Positions 8,972-16,013 of a stretch of DNA of 28,417 nucleotides are shown here, in pieces. The DNA comes from a virus. The translations under genes were made by a program, and so were the position numbers. The notes below the pieces were generated by a model, which was not told the DNA's origin, searched no databases, and worked only from the letters and a program-made list of their open reading frames with translations. Each line of letters starts with the position of its first letter. Position 1 is the stretch's first letter. The stretch is from the IMG/VR virus record IMGVR_UViG_3300033153_006029, positions 1-28,417 of that record; one strand, 5' to 3'.

Positions 8972-9122
8972 GCTTTCTCTCTAGTCTTGAATATCTATCT
9001 TCTAATCTGTTCCAGCGTCGTTCGAGCCGAATCATTCTTCGCTCGACAAGGCTCATACGAAAAGCAATACATCTCATACGACTCTTGGCGAAAAGTTTAC
9101 GTATTCTGCGGAATGCTTTCAT
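8964..9122 (-). CDS. Small Arg-rich coiled-coil protein (52 aa)
   Basis: A short gene starting at the ATG at 9122 with AAAGGG upstream, 14 bases after the previous stop; it ends within the first codons of the next gene (stop bases 8964-8966, next ATG at 8971). It translates to 52 residues with about a third Arg/Lys, beginning MKAFRRIRKLFAKSRMR and ending in a heptad-like stretch RLERRWNRLEDRYSRLERK. It fills the gap between its neighbours almost exactly, which favours a real gene. The strong positive charge suggests binding to DNA or to an acidic protein surface, possibly at the connector; this is inference. I know no family for it. Confidence 0.7.
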   Translation of the reverse strand: MKAFRRIRKLFAKSRMRCIAFRMSLVERRMIRLERRWNRLEDRYSRLERKHE

Positions 9123-9136
9123 GTTTGCCCTTTCAG

Positions 9137-9346
9137 TTAGGCAGTGTAATAGGTAGGGTCATCAAAACGGCCACTGTATGCTGCGTTGATCTCTCCAGTT
9201 GGTACTCCATCAATACTAATTGGATATCCTGTTATCGTGTAGTTAGCTGTGCCCCAAAAACCTGTCGCCTTTGGTGCCTGTACGACCACACTACCCTCTT
9301 GGTGAGGAGTGCCAGCACCTTTAGGTTGAAAAATAATTACTGACAT
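9137..9346 (-). CDS. Small structural-region protein (69 aa)
   Basis: A 69-aa protein starting at the ATG at 9346 with GGAG upstream (GGAGATGAAACA-ATG). It is rich in Gly, Pro, Thr and Tyr, with a beta-type pattern (GSVVVQAPKATGFWGTANYT) and no charged helices, cysteines or membrane segment. It lies between the head-tail connector gene and the 52-aa Arg-rich gene, with gaps of 14 bases on each side, so it is clearly part of the neck cluster. It could be a small decoration or plug protein. No family recognised. Confidence 0.6.
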   Translation of the reverse strand: MSVIIFQPKGAGTPHQEGSVVVQAPKATGFWGTANYTITGYPISIDGVPTGEINAAYSGRFDDPTYYTA

Positions 9347-9360
9347 TGTTTCATCTCCAA

Positions 9361-9900
9361 TTAATGATAAGGACCACCATCATTACGATGATGGCCGTGA
9401 CTGTAATTTTGCTGACCTGGATTGAAGTTGTTAGACGCAAAGGGCGACATTACCGCTCTGATAATTTTCTTACCTTCGTAGCTAAAATTGTATTCTTGTT
9501 TCAAGTCTGCATAAGATTTGCACGGTCCAGCGGTAAGTAATTCTTTTAAAAACTCACCATATTTATTAGTCTCAATCACGGCAGGACCACATCGTGCTTT
9601 GACACCTTGTAACAACGCCGTAGTTCTAAAGTTTCCTTCGTCTGCTAAGCATGCTGCTCTTAGTACCATGAAGTTGATAAACTCTTGACCATCAGTTTGA
9701 CCTGTAGGGTCGGGAGATATTGTGTTTGCTTCTACATCAACTGTATATGTGTTTGTTAAATTCAGGTCGATTGGAAGAAAATACGCAGCGGTAATTAAAA
9801 GATCTTCTAACCTTTTAGTTGTGTACGTACCTGTTCCGCATCCAGCATCATTTAGCATCGTACGTAACATTAATAAACTAGTCTGTTGCCATGTTGCCAT
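9361..9900 (-). CDS. Head-tail connector (adaptor-like) protein (179 aa)
   Basis: Predicted to form the ring under the portal that seals the filled head. I take the ATG at 9900 as the start, six bases inside a longer TTG-initiated frame. The N-terminal two thirds are helical: residues 30-45 give TTKRLEDLLITAAYF, then a short beta hairpin around NTYTVDVEANTISPDP, then FINFMVLRAACLADEG and a helix up to the GPCKSYADLKQEY segment. This helix-hairpin-helix order is typical of connector proteins. The C-terminal tail is rich in His, Asn and Gly (NYSHGHHRNDGGPYH) and likely flexible. It lies between the fibre block and the other neck genes. Confidence 0.65.
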   Translation of the reverse strand: MATWQQTSLLMLRTMLNDAGCGTGTYTTKRLEDLLITAAYFLPIDLNLTNTYTVDVEANTISPDPTGQTDGQEFINFMVLRAACLADEGNFRTTALLQGVKARCGPAVIETNKYGEFLKELLTAGPCKSYADLKQEYNFSYEGKKIIRAVMSPFASNNFNPGQQNYSHGHHRNDGGPYH

Positions 9901-9906
9901 ATTCAA

Positions 9907-10230
9907 TTACCTGTCCGTTACGTGAAGTATACCATCACCTTCAAGAATCTGACCACTGGTAGTAGTTACCAATGTCTCAACACGATACGATGTGCCTGTT
10001 GTACCTGCTGCTATCCACATCTGGACGCGACTACTGGTACCTAAGCCATTAACAATGCCACTCTGGGAAATAATTAGATCTGTACCTGTACCACCAACAT
10101 TGTTGGAAATAATACTATTAATACCCGAAATGATCTCGCTAGAGGTTATCATTAAATGATTAAACTCCATAGAGAATAAACGCTTCTCTCCGGGCTGTTT
10201 GCATAGCCTCTCTTTTGCCGTTACGCCCAT
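9907..10230 (-). CDS. Fibre/tail adaptor-like beta-sandwich protein (107 aa)
   Basis: A 107-aa protein starting at the ATG at 10230 with GGGAG ten bases upstream. The layout is an N-terminal KQPGEKRLFSMEFNHLM segment, an Ile/Ser/Asn-rich middle (SSEIISGINSIIS), then paired strands including SRVQMWIAAGTTGTSYRVE and TTTSGQILEGDGILHV. The order 'PGE..F.MEF ... G..Y.v...v.T..Gq..egd..i.V.d' is what I associate with the small phage fibre-tail adaptor or Ig-like family. It sits between the repeat-containing fibre-like gene and the connector, which fits a role joining fibres to the virion. Confidence 0.55.
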   Translation of the reverse strand: MGVTAKERLCKQPGEKRLFSMEFNHLMITSSEIISGINSIISNNVGGTGTDLIISQSGIVNGLGTSSRVQMWIAAGTTGTSYRVETLVTTTSGQILEGDGILHVTDR

Positions 10231-10246
10231 CTATTTTCATCTCCCA

Positions 10247-10798
10247 TTAGCCACGTTCGTCAAAGTTCCAGTGTGTGCCGTCTTCGTCTCGTGTCCATAA
10301 TACACCACCGTTCTCTACAGACCACAAAACACCACGAGAATCTAAAATCCAAAACTGTTCTTGACCAAATATTTCAATCGGAATCCTGTGACTGCTCAGT
10401 AGAGCAGACAGTGGCACAGCGTCACCTAACAACTCTACTGGTATCGTAGTAAATAACTCAGCCTCACCTAGCAACTCTGCTGGTATCGCAGTAAATAACC
10501 CAGCCCCACCTAACAACTCTACTGGTATCTTAGTAAATAACTCAGCCTTGCCTAGCAACTCTACTGGTATCGTAGTAAATAACTCAGCCTCACCTAGCAG
10601 CTCTATTGGCACAGTAGTCGGTAACTCAGCAGTGCCTAACAACCCAACAGGAATTGAATAAGTAGCGGACACTAGGATTATCCCAGCGTCGGTATAGTAC
10701 CACCCATAGGTTGATATAGGTGTCAATGAATCGACCAACACTGGTTCTGTAAACCACCCGTGAGTCGAAATTGATGTTAGGTCTGTGCCTAAAGCCAT
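10247..10798 (-). CDS. Repeat-containing fibre-like protein (183 aa)
   Basis: A 183-aa protein that begins three bases after the previous stop. It has three parts. Residues 1-40 contain a duplicated unit (SISTHGWFTEPV and PISTYGWYYTDA). Residues 49-132 are six perfectly phased 14-residue repeats of the form IPVELLGEAELFTT, with a degenerate IPIEIFG copy at 139. The last 35 residues have a tryptophan every nine positions (150, 159, 168, 177) in units such as VLWSVENGG and VLWTRDEDG. There are no cysteines and no signal peptide. Regular short repeats suggest a solenoid or extended shaft, probably in a fibre. Copy number may vary between related phages. The function is not recognised. Confidence 0.7.
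   Translation of the reverse strand: MALGTDLTSISTHGWFTEPVLVDSLTPISTYGWYYTDAGIILVSATYSIPVGLLGTAELPTTVPIELLGEAELFTTIPVELLGKAELFTKIPVELLGGAGLFTAIPAELLGEAELFTTIPVELLGDAVPLSALLSSHRIPIEIFGQEQFWILDSRGVLWSVENGGVLWTRDEDGTHWNFDERG
10403..10654 (-). repeat. Tandem 42-bp coding repeat, six units
   Basis: The motif CAACTCTACTGGTATC and its variants start at 10430, 10472, 10514, 10556, 10598 and 10640, exactly 42 bases apart on the plus strand, encoding six 14-residue units. Individual copies differ at several bases. Units three and four from the left edge differ mainly by single substitutions, consistent with slippage or unequal exchange. Confidence 0.9.
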
Positions 10799-10800
10799 TA

Positions 10801-11481
10801 TTAAGTTCTGTTTCTTTCATCGCCCGCTTTCGTGAGCGTATAAAGTACACCCGTATTATTCTGTGAGTAAAAGTCGTAAACTCCTGTTGCCGACTCAACG
10901 ATGCGACCCTGTGCCATTGACAAGATGATCTCCATGATGTCGCTGTATGGCACCCCATCATAATTTGTGTCGTTCAATGCTCCAACAACACCTGTTGGAA
11001 TGGTTGTCTGTAGGGTTGCTGTCTGAGTTGTGATTGTTCCGGTAGTTGCAATGCCCGCAGAGATTAGGTCTGCCGTACTTACTGCAATGGCATCGACCAA
11101 GTTGCTGAACTTGTAGGATGCGATTTTGACATCACCAATACCAGAGACAACCGTATCGCGATCATCACTAAACATGTTACCGTCGAACTCAACGCCGTGG
11201 TCAGTAGCAATCTGCCAGTTATTGATTGTAAAATAAGTTGACCCCAGAAAGTTTCCTGATGTTGTAGTATCTCCACCTACCGACCTAAAGGCTGGTACAA
11301 ATCTTAGATTCTCTCTGTTTAACGACCATTCTTTCCAGTCAGAAAACAGATCAACTTTAACATCTATGAGACTTTCGGTGGGATTGATAGAGATTACTCT
11401 ATTTATCCCATCAAACAAAACCTTGTGACGAAGCTCCCAGATATCATAGCTGTTGTAGAAGTTGGTTATTCCGACAATCAT
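10801..11481 (-). CDS. Virion structural protein (226 aa)
   Basis: The start codon overlaps the previous stop as TAATG at 11481. The N-terminal half has a VISINPTESLIDVKVDLFSD stretch followed by WKEWSL and FVPAFRSVGGD (about residues 61-71). This 'DLYSDWKEW ... PAFR.VGGD' pattern recurs in virion structural or fibre-region proteins of many tailed phages, as I recall. The centre (NNWQIATDHGVEFDGNMF) is beta-rich, followed by an Ala/Thr/Ile-rich linker (TTGTITTQTATLQTTI) and a helical C-terminal region (YSDIMEIILSMAQGRIV). It probably belongs to a tail-tip or fibre assembly together with the 551-aa protein. No enzymatic motif. Confidence 0.6.
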   Translation of the reverse strand: MIVGITNFYNSYDIWELRHKVLFDGINRVISINPTESLIDVKVDLFSDWKEWSLNRENLRFVPAFRSVGGDTTTSGNFLGSTYFTINNWQIATDHGVEFDGNMFSDDRDTVVSGIGDVKIASYKFSNLVDAIAVSTADLISAGIATTGTITTQTATLQTTIPTGVVGALNDTNYDGVPYSDIMEIILSMAQGRIVESATGVYDFYSQNNTGVLYTLTKAGDERNRT

Positions 11482-13136
11482 TAATCTGATACCTCAAACC
11501 AGTTAACAATGTAGTTCATTTTTGTAGCAAAGCTATTAAGGGGTGTTGCGGTTAAGGTTAGGTTTTTAGCTTCTCCACCGTCAGTGCGTATGACTCTCAG
11601 GGTGTCGGCATATGTTGCAGCATTGTCATGAAAGTGAACTTCTTTAGTTTGGTCAACAGTCCAGGCGAACGCATGCGGATTATAACCAGAAAGGCCCCCT
11701 GCTACATCAACAGTTATAACACTGTCTGGATCTCCACTCACATAGACTGCTCCGGTAACCACAGGATTAACATAAAGCTTAACCAATATGTGGGCACCAA
11801 CTAGGTCATTACCGCTTTGATGTGGAAATACATACAGGTCATCAAGCAGGGATACTTTCTTATTAAGCTTGCCCTTAAAATTAAGTTTAGGTTGCAGTGT
11901 CAATAGATATTTTTCTTCTCCAGTAGGTAGAAATACTCCTGAGACACCAAGTCTATCAAAGTGACCGTGATGTCCCGGCAGTTTATCAATTATGTTTGCG
12001 AAGGACTCATCGCTAGTTCTTACAGAACTGGTGAAGGCTCTCATTTCACTCGTAGAAGCAGTCCCATCCAAGTTCTCTTGTCTCTGTCTTATAGGTAAAG
12101 ACGATGTTCTCATGAAGCCTAAGGTATTGATATTCGTCAGGTCAAAGGTGTGCATAGTAATACGGTTGTTCTTAGCAATCACTCCCACTCTAACACGACC
12201 CGCAGAGTGGCCCTGCATGTCTATCCAGTACTGGTTAGTAGTAGCTGTGTTTAAAGTAATAAGGCTAATATTGCCCAGATCTTTTGATCCGTCAACTGTG
12301 TCGCCATTAAACGCAGACTGAGATACTGTACTTTCCACTATCGAGCCATTAGAGTCATTGCGAATACATATCTCAAACCCGCTCACTTGATTTTGTCTAA
12401 AAATGATACCGTTGCTACTATCAAAATATCCCCATTCCCTCACCAGATTGGCTTTGCCCTCATCCCCGCATTGCACACTCATCTCGATAAGTTGAGAAGC
12501 ACCGGGGATATACTTATGGCAAAGATCTGTTGTTCTCTGACTAATATCTCCGCTGGCAGTACCGTTGCTATGCAGAATAGAAGAACTTCCCGTAGCATAG
12601 GATACAGCACCGGCTCCAGCAACAACAACTGTATGAAGAGAGGATAATGCGTCATAAGTTGGCGAGTACCCTGCAATCAGAGTATCATTACTTCCACGCA
12701 GTCTACCGTAGGCATCGAATTGTATAGCACCTTCACCGAATCTAACGTGAGCCTGCCCAGCACCATCGACTTTTTGTCTATAAAATGGATTGTTTCCACC
12801 GACAAGCATGGTCGTATTAGTATAAAGACAGTGACCTACTCCATTAGTAACAGCTATAGTTACAGAGTTGACCTGAATAGCTTCACCGTCTACAGGAGTA
12901 GTATCTTCATCAGCTACAGCCATTAGAACATAAAGAATTCCTGTAGTGCCCGCTACTTGGACATCAATTACTTCGCCAGTGGTGTTGCTGGTAACGAAGG
13001 TAACTACATCTTCGACAGAAAAAGTTCCTGTTAAAGTATCGAAAGGTACCGCCATGATATGCTCAAGACGAATCCTGTCACCAGTACTTTCTGGAGGGAT
13101 TCGTGTAAATCTTCTGTCGCCTAGAGTGCCAGCCAT
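11481..13136 (-). CDS. Large virion structural protein, fibre-like (551 aa)
   Basis: Starts at the ATG at 13136 behind an excellent AAGGAGATACAT ribosome site. The protein is beta-rich. An N-terminal domain (to about 130) has alternating V/T strands; a lectin-like middle region includes WGYFDSSNGIIFRQNQVSG, then SQSAFNGDTVDGSKDLG and QYWIDMQGHSAGRVRVGV. A C-terminal Ig-like domain contains VVTGAVYVSGDPDSVITVDV and ends IVNWFEVSD. The 'YFD..NG..F', 'WNGD..DG' and 'GRVRVG' elements are familiar from phage structural proteins encoded near capsid genes. It lies downstream of a terminator and is coupled to the 226-aa gene. Host recognition or head/tail fibre is the likely role. Confidence 0.65.
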   Translation of the reverse strand: MAGTLGDRRFTRIPPESTGDRIRLEHIMAVPFDTLTGTFSVEDVVTFVTSNTTGEVIDVQVAGTTGILYVLMAVADEDTTPVDGEAIQVNSVTIAVTNGVGHCLYTNTTMLVGGNNPFYRQKVDGAGQAHVRFGEGAIQFDAYGRLRGSNDTLIAGYSPTYDALSSLHTVVVAGAGAVSYATGSSSILHSNGTASGDISQRTTDLCHKYIPGASQLIEMSVQCGDEGKANLVREWGYFDSSNGIIFRQNQVSGFEICIRNDSNGSIVESTVSQSAFNGDTVDGSKDLGNISLITLNTATTNQYWIDMQGHSAGRVRVGVIAKNNRITMHTFDLTNINTLGFMRTSSLPIRQRQENLDGTASTSEMRAFTSSVRTSDESFANIIDKLPGHHGHFDRLGVSGVFLPTGEEKYLLTLQPKLNFKGKLNKKVSLLDDLYVFPHQSGNDLVGAHILVKLYVNPVVTGAVYVSGDPDSVITVDVAGGLSGYNPHAFAWTVDQTKEVHFHDNAATYADTLRVIRTDGGEAKNLTLTATPLNSFATKMNYIVNWFEVSD

Positions 13137-13165
13137 ATGTATCTCCTTCTTTCCTTGTTCTCTTT

Positions 13166-13201
13166 AAAAGAAAGGGGGAGAGGGACAGTCCCCATCCCCC
13201 C
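13166..13201 (-). terminator. Terminator after the 843-aa gene
   Basis: Minus-strand hairpin with a GGGGGA/UCCCCC outer stem, a U-C mismatch, a G-U pair and a GGGA/UCCC inner stem with a three-base loop, followed by TTTcTTTT. It lies 22 bases after the 843-aa stop, and the ribosome site of the 551-aa gene follows within 25 bases, leaving no space for a promoter. Confidence 0.8.
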
Positions 13202-13222
13202 TCTGACTCTTATTGTCCTAGT

Positions 13223-15754
13223 TTATGGGTTGCTATAGTTACGTTCGAGGGACGATACTAAGGAAAACACGTTAGTAGATTGACGTGTAACAGTACCTAC
13301 AGTGGATACATACTGAGCTGTATTCAAACCTATAGCTACAATGGTTACTGGAGCATCCACGCCCGCAGACGCAGCTCCACGTTGCGTATTACCATCAAAA
13401 TCATACTCGTATGAAATTGGCGATGCAGATGGATTAAGCGTAGTCATATCAGCATCAACAGTGTCTTGTACGATAATAGCGGTATCAGTGCCATAATCTC
13501 GGCCTGTGTCATCACCCGCATCATCATTAGTAAAGAACACAACAATCTTGACATCCGAATCATCAATCAAGTTCTGGTTGATGGAGATAGACAAGCTAGA
13601 GATAAACGCGAAGTTAAGGCTTACACCCAACACGTCTTCCATAGTGATGTTATTCTTATCAGTTGAGTTAAGATCGTCAATAAACATATTTAAAGTAGTA
13701 GCATTAGGCGAGGCGAAGGACATCAGTAGATCGGTGACATCGCCACGGAATACTCCACTAGAACTATCAATATCAGAAATACCGCGTCGATCACCATCGT
13801 CTAGACTGGTAGCAAAGCCACGACGCAATTGTTTTTGTACAAATTGAAAACACTGAGCCAGCGTTCCATTATTGCCTAACAATCTCCAGTTAAAACTATA
13901 GTTAATTCCCTGTAAGGTGCGGACAAAACCATTCTCTCCGCTAAGGGTCGCTGTGGTATCTGCACCATTAGTTGTTACGCCATTGGTAGATACCAACTTG
14001 ACTGTGTCATCAGCCGTCTTCGTAGTTGTAATACCCGAGACAACATATCCAGCGATATTGGCGGCGTCTTCGGCATTCCCGATATAGATAACTCCACCAG
14101 TAACATATCCATCAGTGTAGAAACTACCACCATCTCGGCGGCGAATTTCGTCAGGATTATTACCACTGATAATTAAACCAGAAGTACCATCAGCAGCCAC
14201 ATTAGTTGCTAACTCTTTCTTATATTGTATCGACATACCTGGGCGTCGAACTTCAAAGTTCATAGAACCAGACGCAGGCGTTGGCCAAGGTTGATCCTTG
14301 GTGTCGATAACAAGATTATTAGCGTCAGTAATACTAAGAACGTTGTATACACCAACCAAAGCATCACGAACATCTACGCCTGTGGCTAGGATAGTCAACT
14401 CGTCGGTAGCTATCACACCAGAGGTGCTAAAGTTAGCAGAAGCACTATTGAATGTACCAGACAAGACAGAGCCACCGATATTGACGACAGTACCGTCTGA
14501 CAATTCAGCAACACGTAATCTCGTATTAACACCAAAGACAATAGAACTTTCAGTCGGAATATTTATATTAGGCTCTTGCAGCAAAGTAAGTTCCGTTTCA
14601 GAAACTACATCAACAATCTCATAATACTTATTGCTTAAGCCAGATGCAGTACCACTCATAATAGCAACATCACCAACCTGAATAGCTCCACCTACGAAAA
14701 AAGAAGCAGCAGAGGTAAGGGTGAATGTATTCTCTTGTGCTGTACCAGTAGAAGCCGTCGCTACAACTCCATCAATACCAGATAGGACTTGCGATAAGGT
14801 TTGATAAATGGCAGTACCACCAGCCAATTCACCGTCAGTAGCAGTAATCGAGCCGTCAGCAGCGTGCGTGACAGGAAATCTATTCACTAGGGTCTCAAGA
14901 GAGGCAACACCAATATCCGCAATAGTAGATTCCCCGTAAGACTTGGCCTTTTTGCGAGCAAAGAGCTTCAATACAGTACGGAAATCTAGGCTACCACCCA
15001 CATCACGAGTCAAGATAGCTTGATTCACAGGACCGGTTAAAACAAAGTTCTTCGGTTGGGTTATACTTCCCGAAACAGAATCAATTTGTAAGTAATAAAC
15101 CTGAGTGTCATCATCTAAGCTACCCAAGGTAATAATACCAGCATATTCGGTTTTAGTTGTACCAGCACTATCTAGAGCCGCCCATCCACCCGTACGAATA
15201 AGTTCGCGGCTAGTATTGTCACGCCAATCCCAATCATTGTGGCTCGCACCACCAATTTCGAATTGCTCTCGCGTAATAGATTCTAGCGGGAACACAAACT
15301 GGATCAAGTCAACATGTCCAGCCCCTCGTGTTTTCCATTCTTCTTTTAAGAAGGAGTAGACAGCCTGCAATGTAGCACCATCAGCAACAGTACCACCTAC
15401 CGCCGTAGTTACAGCGTAGCCTACATTAAGTTCACCACTAGTAAAAGCTGTATTTACTAAAATTCCAGTTTCGCCCACAAGACCTGTAATGACGTGGTGA
15501 TCAATATCTTCGCCATTAACGATAGTGAGAATATCACCTGAAATAACACCTGATGTAGCAAACAATGCGGTTGCATCTTTAAACTGCACAGGATAGGTAA
15601 AAAGTCCTTGAGTCTCTCCGTTCTGAAATCCTACTGCTTCTAGAGCAACCTTGGGAGAGGTAGAATTGATCGGCTTAATACCAATCGTCTCATTGATATA
15701 ATCAACTAAAACTTGTAGTCGATCAAGATTGTCAGGGTCAGTAATGATGGCCAT
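13223..15754 (-). CDS. Large multi-module virion protein (843 aa)
   Basis: The longest complete gene here, starting at ATG 15754 with GGAG located in the last codons of the 79-aa gene. Residues 130-300 include LQAVYSFLKEEWKTRG, LIRTGGWAAL, NFVLTGPVNQAI and STIADIGVASLETLV, a pattern I recognise from phage structural proteins encoded near capsid and fibre genes. Four copies of a roughly 45-residue beta module (SGVI.gDeLtI..G ... YEIVDVVS.TELTL) begin near 65, 352, 441 and 545. A helical/beta region around 600-720 follows, and the C-terminus ends in LERNYSNP, shared with the 572-aa protein. A terminator follows, implying high expression. Likely a fibre or baseplate/neck-attached structural protein. 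Confidence 0.65.
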   Translation of the reverse strand: MAIITDPDNLDRLQVLVDYINETIGIKPINSTSPKVALEAVGFQNGETQGLFTYPVQFKDATALFATSGVISGDILTIVNGEDIDHHVITGLVGETGILVNTAFTSGELNVGYAVTTAVGGTVADGATLQAVYSFLKEEWKTRGAGHVDLIQFVFPLESITREQFEIGGASHNDWDWRDNTSRELIRTGGWAALDSAGTTKTEYAGIITLGSLDDDTQVYYLQIDSVSGSITQPKNFVLTGPVNQAILTRDVGGSLDFRTVLKLFARKKAKSYGESTIADIGVASLETLVNRFPVTHAADGSITATDGELAGGTAIYQTLSQVLSGIDGVVATASTGTAQENTFTLTSAASFFVGGAIQVGDVAIMSGTASGLSNKYYEIVDVVSETELTLLQEPNINIPTESSIVFGVNTRLRVAELSDGTVVNIGGSVLSGTFNSASANFSTSGVIATDELTILATGVDVRDALVGVYNVLSITDANNLVIDTKDQPWPTPASGSMNFEVRRPGMSIQYKKELATNVAADGTSGLIISGNNPDEIRRRDGGSFYTDGYVTGGVIYIGNAEDAANIAGYVVSGITTTKTADDTVKLVSTNGVTTNGADTTATLSGENGFVRTLQGINYSFNWRLLGNNGTLAQCFQFVQKQLRRGFATSLDDGDRRGISDIDSSSGVFRGDVTDLLMSFASPNATTLNMFIDDLNSTDKNNITMEDVLGVSLNFAFISSLSISINQNLIDDSDVKIVVFFTNDDAGDDTGRDYGTDTAIIVQDTVDADMTTLNPSASPISYEYDFDGNTQRGAASAGVDAPVTIVAIGLNTAQYVSTVGTVTRQSTNVFSLVSSLERNYSNP

Positions 15755-15759
15755 ATTAG

Positions 15760-15999
15760 TTATTCTCCAATTATACGTCTCTCAGGAATGCCTGCCTCTT
15801 TACGACGAGCAGCCATTTTACGTTCATACCTCAAACACTCTCCACAGGGGGCACAAAAAATGTCACCCACTGTTCCATCGATTAAGCACTTTTCCATAAA
15901 CTGCACCAAACGACCACATTTATCATCCGCACATTCCACATTGTCAGGGTGTGGAGAAAAAGTTTCAATCAATCCAAATGCAGTCCTAGCTTTACTCAT
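15760..15999 (-). CDS. Small cysteine-cluster (zinc finger-like) protein (79 aa)
   Basis: A 79-aa protein starting at the ATG at 15999 with AAGGTG upstream. Six cysteines at 23, 28, 38, 49, 52 and 55 (ECADDKC, then KC, then FCAPCGEC) can bind a zinc ion; the C-terminal 25 residues are basic and helical (RYERKMAARRKEAG). It is inserted between the 572-aa and 843-aa structural genes, with gaps of only 14 and 5 bases, so it shares their transcript. A small zinc protein here could be an assembly cofactor for the fibre-like proteins, a regulator, or a virion component; the sequence does not decide. Confidence 0.65.
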   Translation of the reverse strand: MSKARTAFGLIETFSPHPDNVECADDKCGRLVQFMEKCLIDGTVGDIFCAPCGECLRYERKMAARRKEAGIPERRIIGE

Positions 16000-16013
16000 T
16001 TAAATACACCTTT

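Noticed and set aside
10403-10654. CRISPR-like array
   Set aside because: The 42-base units are contiguous and fully coding with no spacers; they encode a protein repeat.
13466-15754. 843-aa protein as a contractile tail sheath
   Set aside because: The size would fit, but its internal modules, RNY.NP ending, and position far from the tube gene do not match sheath proteins; no other sheath candidate adjoins the tube gene.
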